From contig JAILMQ010000154.1 of assembly GCA_024692605.1 (NCBI GenBank), forward strand, positions 1 to 62,280: a DNA stretch of 62,280 nucleotides, given 5' to 3'. Shown here piece after piece: positions 1 to 10,310 of the stretch; positions within the stretch are counted from its first letter, which is position 1; the number at the start of each line of letters is the position of its first letter. This DNA comes from Eubacterium sp. Lineage in GTDB: Bacteria > Bacillota > Clostridia > Lachnospirales > Lachnospiraceae. The position numbers and the translations under genes are program-made. The notes below the pieces were generated by a model, which saw nothing but the letters and a program-made list of their open reading frames with translations, was not told the DNA's origin and made no database searches.

Positions 1-1
1 T

Positions 2-2026
2 GAACGTAATATACTTTTGACATCCCTGGGCAATTCATGGGATAGAAAATCACATAGGTATTTTTATATCAAAGATGGAGAAACTACCAGATACTGTGAT
101 GGACTCTGTATCGGTGAGGCAGGAGCAAAATACATTCTTTCCTGCGTTCCCATTGATGAAATAATAGTTTTAGGAAATGGAACTATTTATGAGGATGGCG
201 AGGAGTATAAATCTCTGGTGCTTAAGGACTGGTCGGATTTTCAGTCTGAAAGTACAGATTCACTTTCCGAATACAGTTTCTTCCAGTACAGATTATCACA
301 GTTCCTTGATGGACTTGATATGGAAGCGGTAGATGTTATGGAGGATATTGATCCTGAAAGAAGAGAAGTGATAGTGGATGCATTCCAGAAATTCTGTCAG
401 GATTCAAACAGTGCAAATAATGTTTTAAGGTTAGATAAGGTTTTCCATAACCTTTCACAGGATTTTTCACTGTATGACAAAATGAAAACTTACCTTCCGG
501 CTATGTCAGATAAAGAAATGCTGTGGCTGGAGAGATACATTTACTCACAGCTTGCAGAAAGCAATAAGCTGTCAGCTCTTGATCAGAATCATGACATAAG
601 GATGTGCTTTGTTCCTACATCCTCAAAACATAGGGGCTATGTACCTATGAAGGATGTTAATCAGATTGTAGATACCATAGAAGCCTTTGAGGGAGATATT
701 ATAAATCTTTATATAGATATGCAGGGACTTGATACCGGAGATGGTTATACTGTACTTGCTGTACTTTCTATGCTGGGTAATGACCAGAACAGTCCTATCT
801 GTATAAAGGAAATTATATCCAGCCACTATGAGCCGGGACTTTTTGCCAATATGATCGATAATGACGAAATGAGTCGTTATGATATAAATCAGCTTGTATC
901 CGGAATGAGTGCATTTATCCAATATGGAAAGGTGGATCAGGTTCGTGCTTACTGGCAGGAAAGTGGTTTACATAATGATCATATTGAAAAACTCCTCTAT
1001 GCCATGAGGCTGGTTGATGAGGGAGTATCCCTTTGTAACATATCCGATCTGGAACGAGGCGTAAATCTGCTGAGAGAGGTATTTGCTACAACTCCGGAAG
1101 AGGGACTGAATGAGCTTGAAACCAATGTTATCGGAGTGATTCAGGAGGGTATCCGAAAGGATTACGGAGCTCTTCTGGAAGGCGATAAGCTTGATGAGCT
1201 GGAACTTGTAAAGTGGGCACTTAGGAAGAAATTCTATCAGCAGTCCCTTACAATTGTAGAGTCCAGAATGCCTGAGCAGTTTGTAAAGAATGGAATGTTT
1301 TATTACGCAGTTGATGCAGAGACAAAGCAGAATCTCCTTGAAGTTATGGGAAGAAAATATTGGGAAACAGCTCCAAAGGACAGATGGGGATTCAAACATT
1401 TTAATCATTATTTTGTTAAGTTCTACGGAAGAAGTGAACAACCACGTGGAAGGGGAATAACTGATCCTCAAAAATCATTTACTGATTTTCGAATTAATTC
1501 CTTGACTGATGATTCAAAAATCTCCAAGGCCTATTCCAGGTTAAGTGATAATCCTGAGATTCTTTCAGATCTTATGTATTCCTATTACAAACTTGGAGAT
1601 GTTCGAAATCGCGTAAATCATGCAGATGACAGCGAAGTAATAATGGGCGAAATTGATTATGATGCTGAAAATGAGAATATCAAGCTTTTAACAGAAGGCA
1701 TCAACCGATTTGTTTATTGCTATGAGAAAGCTCTTAAATATATTGAAGAGCATAAGGATGAAGAATATAGTATAGAATTTTTGGATTATGATGAATTGAT
1801 TGCATATGCTAATTCTCATAGAAATGAATTGCAGAAAAAAGAGTCTTCTCCTAAGGGACCTAATCCTCAGAATTACAACAAAAATTTCAATAAAAATAAC
1901 AATAAGAACGGTAAATATAATAAAAATTATTGCAATAATAATAAAAATAATTATAATAATAATCATGTTACAGTTCAAAATGGAAATGGTAAAAAAGTTC
2001 ATATTACCATTGAATTTGAAGACTAA
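2..2026 (+). CDS. CARF/TM1812(Csx1-like)-family protein, 5'-truncated by window edge, Asn-rich C-terminal tail
   Basis: Frame is open to the window edge (upstream codons give ERNILLTSLGNSWDRKSHRYFYI), resembling the N-terminal beta-strand/LGxG of TM1812-type CARF proteins; internal NLYIDMQGLDTGDGYTVLAVLSML at the position of the 'iDITHG' motif; RYDINQLVSGMSAFIQYGK. Confidence 0.5.
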   Translation, partial: ERNILLTSLGNSWDRKSHRYFYIKDGETTRYCDGLCIGEAGAKYILSCVPIDEIIVLGNGTIYEDGEEYKSLVLKDWSDFQSESTDSLSEYSFFQYRLSQFLDGLDMEAVDVMEDIDPERREVIVDAFQKFCQDSNSANNVLRLDKVFHNLSQDFSLYDKMKTYLPAMSDKEMLWLERYIYSQLAESNKLSALDQNHDIRMCFVPTSSKHRGYVPMKDVNQIVDTIEAFEGDIINLYIDMQGLDTGDGYTVLAVLSMLGNDQNSPICIKEIISSHYEPGLFANMIDNDEMSRYDINQLVSGMSAFIQYGKVDQVRAYWQESGLHNDHIEKLLYAMRLVDEGVSLCNISDLERGVNLLREVFATTPEEGLNELETNVIGVIQEGIRKDYGALLEGDKLDELELVKWALRKKFYQQSLTIVESRMPEQFVKNGMFYYAVDAETKQNLLEVMGRKYWETAPKDRWGFKHFNHYFVKFYGRSEQPRGRGITDPQKSFTDFRINSLTDDSKISKAYSRLSDNPEILSDLMYSYYKLGDVRNRVNHADDSEVIMGEIDYDAENENIKLLTEGINRFVYCYEKALKYIEEHKDEEYSIEFLDYDELIAYANSHRNELQKKESSPKGPNPQNYNKNFNKNNNKNGKYNKNYCNNNKNNYNNNHVTVQNGNGKKVHITIEFED

Positions 2027-2055
2027 GATACTTAAATAAAGATAAGGAGAAGAAT

Positions 2056-2355
2056 ATGTATCCAAATAAAAGAGAAGATGGTGTGTTGACAATTGAACTT
2101 CCTGACAGAATTGATTCTGTTACGGCAGCAGATGTTGAAGTTAATATCATGGGTATTGTAGATGGCGGTGAGCAGGATAGTCTTATACTTGATGCTGTAA
2201 ATCTTGTATATATTTCCAGTGCCGGACTTAGAATTGTCCTTAAGCTTTTAAAGAAGATCAAGAACGTTTCCGTTGTTAATGTTGATGGAGATATTTACGA
2301 TATTTTCAGTCTTGCTGGATTTACCAATATGATGGTAGTAGAAAAGAAGAATTAG
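2056..2355 (+). CDS. STAS-domain anti-sigma factor antagonist-like protein
   Basis: 99 aa with STAS-like core 'LILDAVNLVYISSAGLRIVLKLLK'. Confidence 0.85.
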   Translation: MYPNKREDGVLTIELPDRIDSVTAADVEVNIMGIVDGGEQDSLILDAVNLVYISSAGLRIVLKLLKKIKNVSVVNVDGDIYDIFSLAGFTNMMVVEKKN

Positions 2356-2378
2356 TTAAAAAGTTTTATAATGATTTT

Positions 2379-2408
2379 AAATCGAGTAGGGTATTCCCTA
2401 CTCGATTT
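2379..2408 (+). terminator. Intrinsic terminator-like hairpin
   Basis: Inverted repeat aaatcgagtaggg/ccctactcgattt after the STAS gene. Confidence 0.75.
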
Positions 2409-2432
2409 GCATATTAATATAAGGAGCAGTTT

Positions 2433-3596
2433 ATGAATAATTTTTTCAAGGATGAAAAGATCAGGAAAAATATTTTTACAGGAACTGTACTTATTATTGT
2501 CCTTTTTTTAGCTTTAAATATTAAGATTGTTGCCGATAAGATAGGAGATGTAATCTCTATTCTATCACCCTTTATATTGGGGGCGGCTATAGCATTTATA
2601 TTAAATGTTCCAATGACTGCATTGGAAAGAGTTATGTCCAGAAGAAAACTTTTTGCAGATGGTAAAAGAAAAGGATTTAAGAGAGTTCTTGCTATAATAA
2701 TTACATTATTCCTTGCAATTCTGATCATAGCAATATTGCTGAATATGATAATACCTCAGCTGGTAGATACCATATCACAGCTGATAAAACAGATTCCCAA
2801 GGGATACAGGAATGCGACCAAATGGTTCGATGATACCTTTGAAAGATTTCCAATTATTCTTGATATTGTAGATACTGTAGCAGTTCACTGGAAGGGTATT
2901 CTTGAATCAGCAGCATCCTTCTTAAAGTCATACATTAACGGTCTTCTTGAAGGTGGAGTTGATGCTGTTACAGGAATTGTATCCGGTCTTCTTAATTTTG
3001 TAATCGGATTTATTTTCTCAATATATATTCTTGCTCAAAAAGAGAAACTTGGTCTGCAGGGCAGAAAGATTGTATATGCGCTGCTTAAGAAAAACAAGGC
3101 AGATCAGGTCATGAGATTATTAGGAATTACAAAGAAAACATTTACCAATTTCATATCCGGACAGTGTGTTGAAGCAATAATTCTCGGATCCATGTTCCTG
3201 GTAACTATGTTACTTCTCAGAATTCCTTATGCTCCACTGGTAAGTATGCTTATAGCGGCAACTTCACTTATACCTATTGTGGGAGCCTTCATAGGATGTG
3301 GAATAGGAGCGCTTCTGATATTGATCCAGAGTCCTGTAAAGGCACTCATTTTCCTTGTGCTGTTTATTGTTTTACAGCAGATTGAAGGAAATGTAATCTA
3401 TCCGAAGGTGGTTGGTAGTTCAGTCGGACTTCCCGGAATGTGGGTTCTGGTTTCGGTTACCGTAGGTGGAAGCTTTTTCGGAGTTGTGGGAATGATAGTT
3501 TTCATTCCGCTGATTTCAGTATGTTATGCACTTTTCAGAGAGTATATCTATAAAAAGCTTGATGATAAGGGAATAAGAAAAGACTTTATCGAATAA
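2433..3596 (+). CDS. AI-2E family transporter (membrane permease)
   Basis: 387 aa, multiple TM segments, C-terminal 'LQQIEGNVIYPKVVGSSVGLPGMWVLVSVTVGG' typical of the UPF0118/AI-2E exporter family. Confidence 0.85.
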   Translation: MNNFFKDEKIRKNIFTGTVLIIVLFLALNIKIVADKIGDVISILSPFILGAAIAFILNVPMTALERVMSRRKLFADGKRKGFKRVLAIIITLFLAILIIAILLNMIIPQLVDTISQLIKQIPKGYRNATKWFDDTFERFPIILDIVDTVAVHWKGILESAASFLKSYINGLLEGGVDAVTGIVSGLLNFVIGFIFSIYILAQKEKLGLQGRKIVYALLKKNKADQVMRLLGITKKTFTNFISGQCVEAIILGSMFLVTMLLLRIPYAPLVSMLIAATSLIPIVGAFIGCGIGALLILIQSPVKALIFLVLFIVLQQIEGNVIYPKVVGSSVGLPGMWVLVSVTVGGSFFGVVGMIVFIPLISVCYALFREYIYKKLDDKGIRKDFIE

Positions 3597-3653
3597 AATT
3601 GTTATTAAGAATGTTATTAAGATTGGTACAAGGATAGGAAAAAGGATAGGAAT

Positions 3654-6323
3654 ATGAAATATTACTTAGAAGATTATGAGGCGGTGCTGACTGAAAAAAA
3701 ATCAAAACCCAATGGTATTTCAGAAAGCGATGCTAAGGCCAGAATAGATGAGTTTGGTCAGAATAAACTGGTTGAGAAGGAAAAGGAAAGCGTTTTTAAA
3801 AAGTTTTTAAGAGAAATATGTGAGCCTATGACCATAGTTCTGATAATAGCTGCTATTATATCTGCAATTACAGCTGTGTTTTCAGGTGAAGGCTTCGCTG
3901 ATGTATTTATTATTCTAACAGTAGTAATTGTAAATGCTGTACTTGGAGTATATCAGGAATCAAAGGCAGAGTCTGCCATTGCGGCTCTTCAGGAAATAGC
4001 AGCAGCTACGTCTAAGGTTATCAGAGATGGGGAAGTAAAGGTTATTCCTTCTGCTGAACTTGTTCCCGGAGATATTATCTCCCTTGAAGCAGGTGACAGT
4101 GTTCCGGCAGATGCCAGAATTATTGAAGCTGCATCCCTTAAGGTTGAGGAGGCAGCTCTTACAGGAGAATCTGTTCCATCTGAAAAAACTGCTGATAAAC
4201 TGTCAACGGAGGGAGCTACAGATGTTCCTCTTGGAGACAGGGCAAATATGATATACATGGGTTCTTCAGTTCAGTATGGACGTTGTAAGGCGGTTGTTAC
4301 TGATACCGGAATGTCCACTGAGATGGGTAAGATAGCTGATCAGTTATCACAGGCCGGTGATGAAGAAACACCTCTTCAGATTAAACTTAATGAACTTTCA
4401 AAGATTCTTTCCATAATGGTACTTGTTATCTGTGCTGTAATCTTTGGAATCAATATAATCCGTAATCTTGTAACAGGAGAGGGACTGAACGGCAAATTCT
4501 TCCTGGATACATTTATGATTGCAATATCCCTTGCAGTTGCAGCAATCCCTGAGGGACTTGCAGCAGTAGTAACCGTTCTTCTTTCTATCGGTGTTACACA
4601 TATGTCTAAGAACCATGCCATCATCAGACGTCTTACGGCAGTTGAAACTTTGGGATGTACTCAGATCATATGTTCAGATAAAACAGGAACACTTACACAG
4701 AACAAGATGACAGTTGTTGAGCATGTTACTCTTACTGATGAGGAAATGCTTATAAAGGGAATGGCTCTCTGCTCAGATGCTGAATGGGAAACTGATAAAG
4801 CAGTGGGAGAGGCTACCGAATGTGCTCTTGTAACAGATGCTGCGAATAATGGTCTTCCTAAGGGTGAGCTTAAGGAAAAGTACGAACGTGTTGGCGAAGC
4901 TCCTTTTGATTCTCTTAGAAAAATGATGACAACCATTCATAAGAATCCGGAGGGTGGATATATACAGTTTACTAAGGGTGCTCCTGACTGTGTACTGGAT
5001 GCCTGCAGCTTCTATATGTATGGAACAGATATAAAAGATCTTGATGCTGAGGTATTAGGGGATATTAAGGAAGCTAACAAGGGTATGGCGGATAAAGCAC
5101 TTCGTGTTCTGGCCCTTGGCTATAAGAAACTTTCAGAGATTCCTTCGGATCTTTCCCCGGAGGCACTTGAAAAGGATCTTGTATATATCGGTCTTTGCGG
5201 AATGATCGATCCAATAAGACCTGAGGTTAAGGTTGCTATAGAGCATTGCCGCCAGGCAGGTATTCGTCCTGTGATGATCACAGGTGACCATAGAGATACA
5301 GCTGTTGCCATAGCAAAGGAATTGGGAATTCTTGAAGGTAAGGCTGAGGATGGAAGCAGCGTTACTTATGAAGCTATCACAGGTGCTGAGCTTGAAGAAC
5401 TTTCCGATGAATATTTTGCTGAACATGTTGGTGATTATTCTGTTTATGCAAGAGTTCAGCCTGAACATAAGGTTAGAATTGTAAATGCATGGAAGGCTAA
5501 AGACAAGGTTACTGCCATGACAGGTGACGGAGTTAATGATGCTCCTTCTATCAAGTCAGCTGACATCGGTGTAGGAATGGGTATTACAGGAACTGACGTA
5601 ACAAAGAATGTTGCAGATATGATCCTGACAGATGATAACTTTGCAACCATTGTTGCGGCGGTAGCAGAGGGAAGAAGAATCTATGACAATATTCGTAAGT
5701 CCATACAGTTCCTGCTTTCTTCGAATCTTGCAGAGGTAATTGCTATATTTATTGCTACAATACTTAATTTCGTAATTCTTAAACCGGCACACCTTCTGTG
5801 GATCAATCTTATTACAGACTGTTTCCCGGCGATAGGCCTTGGTATGGAAGAAGCAGAAGCAAATACAATGACGCAGGAACCTAGAAATAAAACAGATGGA
5901 ATATTCTCCGGTGGACTTGGCTTCGACGTTGTGTTCCAGGGACTTATTATAGCAATACTTACAGTATTATCTTACCTGATAGGACATTATCTGGAATCAG
6001 GTACCTGGACATTTACAACCTCAAATGATGGAATGACAATGGCTTTCCTGACACTTTCTCTTACAGAGGTATTCCACAGCTTCAATATGAGATCCAGAAG
6101 AGCATCACTTTTCAGTCTCAAGAAGCAGAATAAGGTACTTTGGGGAACACTTATTCTTTCACTTGTGCTTACAGTATTGATTCTGTACGTACCGGTGCTG
6201 AGAAATCTATTCTCCTTCACATTTATAGATCTTAAAGAGTTTTCTATTGCCCTTGGAATAGCAGTTTCAATAATTCCTATTGTCGAGATTATAAAACTGA
6301 TCCAGAGAAAGATGGAGAAATAA
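3654..6323 (+). CDS. Calcium-translocating P-type ATPase
   Basis: 889 aa; DKTGTLTQNKM phosphorylation motif, 'MTGDGVNDAPSIKSADIGVGMG', 'PEGL' TM4 motif. Confidence 0.92.
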   Translation: MKYYLEDYEAVLTEKKSKPNGISESDAKARIDEFGQNKLVEKEKESVFKKFLREICEPMTIVLIIAAIISAITAVFSGEGFADVFIILTVVIVNAVLGVYQESKAESAIAALQEIAAATSKVIRDGEVKVIPSAELVPGDIISLEAGDSVPADARIIEAASLKVEEAALTGESVPSEKTADKLSTEGATDVPLGDRANMIYMGSSVQYGRCKAVVTDTGMSTEMGKIADQLSQAGDEETPLQIKLNELSKILSIMVLVICAVIFGINIIRNLVTGEGLNGKFFLDTFMIAISLAVAAIPEGLAAVVTVLLSIGVTHMSKNHAIIRRLTAVETLGCTQIICSDKTGTLTQNKMTVVEHVTLTDEEMLIKGMALCSDAEWETDKAVGEATECALVTDAANNGLPKGELKEKYERVGEAPFDSLRKMMTTIHKNPEGGYIQFTKGAPDCVLDACSFYMYGTDIKDLDAEVLGDIKEANKGMADKALRVLALGYKKLSEIPSDLSPEALEKDLVYIGLCGMIDPIRPEVKVAIEHCRQAGIRPVMITGDHRDTAVAIAKELGILEGKAEDGSSVTYEAITGAELEELSDEYFAEHVGDYSVYARVQPEHKVRIVNAWKAKDKVTAMTGDGVNDAPSIKSADIGVGMGITGTDVTKNVADMILTDDNFATIVAAVAEGRRIYDNIRKSIQFLLSSNLAEVIAIFIATILNFVILKPAHLLWINLITDCFPAIGLGMEEAEANTMTQEPRNKTDGIFSGGLGFDVVFQGLIIAILTVLSYLIGHYLESGTWTFTTSNDGMTMAFLTLSLTEVFHSFNMRSRRASLFSLKKQNKVLWGTLILSLVLTVLILYVPVLRNLFSFTFIDLKEFSIALGIAVSIIPIVEIIKLIQRKMEK

Positions 6324-6348
6324 GGATAAGGAAATAATAGCAGAATTA

Positions 6349-6390
6349 GAAAAGGTTGACACCATATGTGATATGGAGTCAACCTTTTTT
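6349..6390. terminator. Bidirectional terminator between convergent genes
   Basis: aaaaggttgac ... gtcaacctttttt inverted repeat. Confidence 0.75.
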
Positions 6391-6426
6391 TGAATTTGTA
6401 TTAATTTAAAGTTGTCTTTGAATGGT

Positions 6427-7683
6427 TTATATTAATTCCGCAAGGTCAGGGAAGATTTCCAGACTTCGTTTCAATATGCCATTCATATATGCAATGGCTG
6501 TTCCGTAATTCGTTATTGGTACATTTTGCACACCGGCTCTTTCATATCTGGACTTAGCTTCTGTAGGAGTAAGCATACATGCGCCGCAGTGTATTATCAG
6601 CTTGTAATCAGAAAGATCTTCCGGGAATTCGGTTCCGGAACTAAGGTGTATTTCAGGCTCGCATCCTGTAAAATCCTTGATCCATTTCGGTAGCTTCACA
6701 GAACCTATATCGCCGCATTGACGGTGATGTGTACAGCCCTCACTTATAAGTATCTTGTCACCATTCTGAATAGACTTAATCTTTGAAGCACCAATAACGG
6801 AAGGGTAGAGGTTACCCTTATACCTGGCCATAAGTATTGAAAATGAAGTAAGAGGTATTCGCTTAGGTACGAGCTTACTTACCTTACCAAATGCCTGGGA
6901 ATCTGTTATTACCATTCTTGGATCTTCCTTAAGTGAGAAAAGGGTTTCTTCCAGTTCACTATCCCTGCACATAATAGGTATAGCTCCGTGATCCAGAGCA
7001 TCCCGGATAACCTGCTGCTGGGGGAGTATCAGACGTCCCTTTGGAGCTGCCTTGTCAATGGGTATAACCAGAACTATCTTATCCCCCGGCTGAATAAGGT
7101 CGCCAATCAGTTCATTTTCCTGAGGGCTTTCCTTTATCAGCCTAGCGGCAGTTTCCTTAAGTGTGTCAATATTTGTTCCCGAGGTGGCACTGACATAGAT
7201 TATATTTTCGGTGTCACTGGTTTGCGTTATGTTAACTGACTCTTTATTCGTGTCTGTATTTTTAGCTGATAATGAATCCTTGCCTTGGATTATGTCAACT
7301 TTATTATAAGCGATTATATAAGGTATTTTTTTCTCCTTATATATGTCTATAAGCTCTTTGTCTACAGATGAGATGCCGATGGAAGAGTCTACAACAAGTA
7401 TGGCTATGTCAGTTTTATTCAGCACCTGCTTTGTTTTTTCAACTCTAAGTTCACCCAGGGTTCCCACATCATCGATTCCCGGTGTATCTATTATCACTAC
7501 AGGCCCCAGCGGAAGTAACTCCATGCTTTTGCTCACGGGATCGGTAGTAGTACCTTTTGTATCTGAGACTATTGAAAGCTTTTGACCGGTAAATGCATTT
7601 ACCAGACTTGATTTACCTGCATTCCTGCATCCGAAAAAAGCAATATGTTTTCGTTCGCCGGATGGGATATCATTTAAACTCAT
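6427..7683 (-). CDS. hydF: [FeFe]-hydrogenase H-cluster maturation GTPase HydF
   Basis: 418 aa; GxxxxGKSS P-loop (FFGCRNAGKSSLVNAF), C-terminal Cys cluster region 'CTHHRQCGDIG ... IHCGACML'. Confidence 0.93.
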   Translation of the reverse strand: MSLNDIPSGERKHIAFFGCRNAGKSSLVNAFTGQKLSIVSDTKGTTTDPVSKSMELLPLGPVVIIDTPGIDDVGTLGELRVEKTKQVLNKTDIAILVVDSSIGISSVDKELIDIYKEKKIPYIIAYNKVDIIQGKDSLSAKNTDTNKESVNITQTSDTENIIYVSATSGTNIDTLKETAARLIKESPQENELIGDLIQPGDKIVLVIPIDKAAPKGRLILPQQQVIRDALDHGAIPIMCRDSELEETLFSLKEDPRMVITDSQAFGKVSKLVPKRIPLTSFSILMARYKGNLYPSVIGASKIKSIQNGDKILISEGCTHHRQCGDIGSVKLPKWIKDFTGCEPEIHLSSGTEFPEDLSDYKLIIHCGACMLTPTEAKSRYERAGVQNVPITNYGTAIAYMNGILKRSLEIFPDLAELI

Positions 7684-7754
7684 GTTGCCTCCTGGAGTTT
7701 TAAATATAACTATAAATAATAAAACTAAAAATAATAAAACTAAAATCTGATTTA

Positions 7755-9173
7755 TTAGAATCTGAAATCTCTTTCGCCGCCTTCTTTGATCTTAACAAGT
7801 CTGTCCTTAAGGATTTCCATAACCTTTGGATTAGTTATGTCAACCATATTGTCCTGAATAAGCTTTTCACCAAGCTCTCTTGTTGCAGGTGCAGCATAGT
7901 CAACCAGGTATTCCTCAAGGGTCATAAGTGCATTTGGAAGACAGCAGTTCTGAATCTGCTTTGCCTTACAAAGTGACATGAATCTGTCACCGGTTCTTCC
8001 TTCTCTATAACATGCTGTACAGAAGGATGGAACATAGTCCATCTCCATAAGCCATTTAATTACTTCATCAAGAGATCTTCTGTCGGATACATCGAACTGA
8101 ACTGTATCCTCAGGTCTTTCTTCTTCTGTGTAACCACCAACTGAAGTACGGGAACCTCCGGAAATCTGTGAGATACCCAGATGGAGTACACGTTCTCTTG
8201 TTTTCTGAGACTCACGAGTTGATACGATCATTCCTGTATAAGGAACTGCAATTCTTATACATGCTACCAGCTTGGCAAATGTATCGTCATCGATTGCATT
8301 TGAGAAATCATTTACATCGATATCATCTGCAGGACAGATTCTTGGAACTGAGATTGTGTGAGGTCCTACGCCGTGAACTGCTTCAAGATGTTCTGCATGC
8401 ATAAGAAGTCCTGCAAACTCATAACGGTATTTGTCGAGACCGAAGAGTACTCCAAGTCCTACATCGTCGATTCCACCCTGCATAGCTCTGTCCATAGCCT
8501 CAGTATGATATGCATAATCACTCTTAGGTCCTGCCGGATGAAGCTGCTGGTAGGATTCTTTATGATATGTTTCCTGGAAGAGGATATAAGTTCCGATTCC
8601 GGCATCATGAAGCTTCTTGTAGTTTTCAACTGTTGTAGCGGCGATGTTTACATTTACCCTTCTTATGGCACCGTTTTTATGCTTGATAGAGTAGATGGTA
8701 TCGATACTTTCAAGAATATATTCAATAGGGTTATTGATTGGATCTTCACCGGCCTCCAGAGCGAGACGCTTATGTCCCATATCCTGAAGAGCTATAACCT
8801 CATTACGAATCTGCTCCTGAGTCAGCTTAACTCGTGCGATTGATCTGTTCTTTACATGATAAGGACAGTAGGTGCATGAGTTGATGCAGTAATTTGAAAG
8901 ATAAAGAGGAGCGAAGAGTACGATTCTGTTACCGTAGAATTCCTTCTTGATTTCCTCTGCAAGCTTGTAGATTTCTTCGTTCTTTTCAGGAATCTCACAA
9001 GCAAGAAGTACAGATGCTTCTCTGTGGTCAAGTCCTTTGGTTTCTCTTGCCTTCTTAAGGATTGCATCAATTACTTCTGGGTTGTTTTTGTTTTCATCGG
9101 CATATTTTAAGGATTCCAGTATCTCCTCGTTGTCGATAAATTCTTCTGCTTTTAATGATTTTGGGTTGTACAT
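7755..9173 (-). CDS. hydG: [FeFe]-hydrogenase maturation radical SAM protein HydG (start set at MYNPKSL; ORF track start 9212)
   Basis: Radical SAM CxxxCxxC 'YCINSCTYCPYHV'; C-terminal 'CTACYREGRTGDRFM' cluster characteristic of HydG. Confidence 0.93.
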   Translation of the reverse strand: MYNPKSLKAEEFIDNEEILESLKYADENKNNPEVIDAILKKARETKGLDHREASVLLACEIPEKNEEIYKLAEEIKKEFYGNRIVLFAPLYLSNYCINSCTYCPYHVKNRSIARVKLTQEQIRNEVIALQDMGHKRLALEAGEDPINNPIEYILESIDTIYSIKHKNGAIRRVNVNIAATTVENYKKLHDAGIGTYILFQETYHKESYQQLHPAGPKSDYAYHTEAMDRAMQGGIDDVGLGVLFGLDKYRYEFAGLLMHAEHLEAVHGVGPHTISVPRICPADDIDVNDFSNAIDDDTFAKLVACIRIAVPYTGMIVSTRESQKTRERVLHLGISQISGGSRTSVGGYTEEERPEDTVQFDVSDRRSLDEVIKWLMEMDYVPSFCTACYREGRTGDRFMSLCKAKQIQNCCLPNALMTLEEYLVDYAAPATRELGEKLIQDNMVDITNPKVMEILKDRLVKIKEGGERDFRF

Positions 9174-9177
9174 TTTA

Positions 9178-10242
9178 TTACCTCCAATTGTAATAATTAT
9201 AATGGTCGCCACGTGAGGTGACGATTTTGTATCCTATTGATTCTATTCTTTTTTCAAGACATACCTTGCACTGGGCGGATTCCTCACCTGTACATATTTT
9301 GTCATCATAAAGTAAATACTTGCCGCGGACCTTTACCGGAGAAAGATTCGGCATGATTACATTTGCCCCTGCCTTAATTCCAAGTTCTCTGCCCTGTGGA
9401 TCAATGGTGCCAAGAGCAGTAGTGGATGGAAGCAGAACCTGAGGAAGACTGAGTCTTATGCCCCCCAGCAGGAAGAGAGTTTCCTCCAATGTGCCATTTG
9501 GTTCATCCTTAAAGGGTGTATCGTGGTGGCTGATAAATGGCCCGATTCCAACCATATGAGGTTCAAGCTCCTTTAAGAAAATCAGGTCCTCTGCAAGATT
9601 CTCCTTTGTCTGAAAAGGAGAGCCTACCATGAAGCCGGCCCCCACCTGGTAACCGATTTCCTTCAGCATATAAAGACATTCCTGCCTTTTCTTTCCGGAA
9701 AGATTAGAGGGATGTAATCTGCTGTAATGATCAAGGTTTGCTGTTTCGTGTCTCAGCAGATATCTGTCAGCCCCGGCATCGAAATACCTTTTATAGCTTT
9801 CATAGCTTTTCTCGCCGATGGAGAGGGTTACGGCACAATCCGGATGATTTTTCTTGATGGACTCCACCAGATGACAGATGTGGTCATCGGTAAAGTAAGG
9901 ATCTTCACCACCCTGAAGAACAAAGGTTCTGAAACCAAGCTTATGACCTTCATCGGTGCAGAAGAGAATTTCCTCATCACTCAGTCTGTATCGCTCGGCA
10001 TTTTTGTTGCCACAGCGGATACCGCAGTAGTAGCAGTCGTTCTTGCAGTAATTTGTAAATTCTATAAGCCCTCTGACATAGACATCTGTTCCATAGTACT
10101 TACGCCTGACTGCATCAGACTTCTGAAAGAGATACTTAGACAATTCATCAGTCCTATGCTCCAGAAGATAGATCCATTCTTCCTTATTAAGTTGGTTTTC
10201 TGTTTCCAGCTTGTCAATAAGCTGCTTTGCTTCAGATTGCAT
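9178..10242 (-). CDS. hydE: [FeFe]-hydrogenase maturation radical SAM protein HydE
   Basis: CxxxCxxC 'FTNYCKNDCYYCGIR', 'YLLRHETANLDHYSRLHPS'; adjacent to hydG/hydF. Confidence 0.92.
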   Translation of the reverse strand: MQSEAKQLIDKLETENQLNKEEWIYLLEHRTDELSKYLFQKSDAVRRKYYGTDVYVRGLIEFTNYCKNDCYYCGIRCGNKNAERYRLSDEEILFCTDEGHKLGFRTFVLQGGEDPYFTDDHICHLVESIKKNHPDCAVTLSIGEKSYESYKRYFDAGADRYLLRHETANLDHYSRLHPSNLSGKKRQECLYMLKEIGYQVGAGFMVGSPFQTKENLAEDLIFLKELEPHMVGIGPFISHHDTPFKDEPNGTLEETLFLLGGIRLSLPQVLLPSTTALGTIDPQGRELGIKAGANVIMPNLSPVKVRGKYLLYDDKICTGEESAQCKVCLEKRIESIGYKIVTSRGDHYNYYNWR

Positions 10243-10310
10243 GATTAAAAATCCTTGAATTATGTAAACTACTATACTTCTTTTGGGATGGTTTTATGTA
10301 AACCATATTA

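Noticed and set aside
1688-2092. 134-aa minus-strand ORF rich in Ile/Phe over the Asn-rich tail
   Set aside because: Apparent hydrophobic protein is a by-product of reading AAT/AAC repeats in reverse complement.
7716-7745. Tandem 15-bp duplication ataataaaactaaaa between hydF and hydG
   Set aside because: Simple AT-rich local duplication; no evidence of function.
8358-8843. 161-aa plus-strand ORF inside hydG
   Set aside because: Antisense to an unambiguous radical SAM enzyme; no family resemblance.
10260-10306. Repeated TATGTAAAC and hairpin ATGGTTT-tatgt-AAACCAT between the TM1266-like gene and hydE
   Set aside because: Short and AT-rich; may be a minor intra-operon hairpin but there is too little to call a regulatory element.
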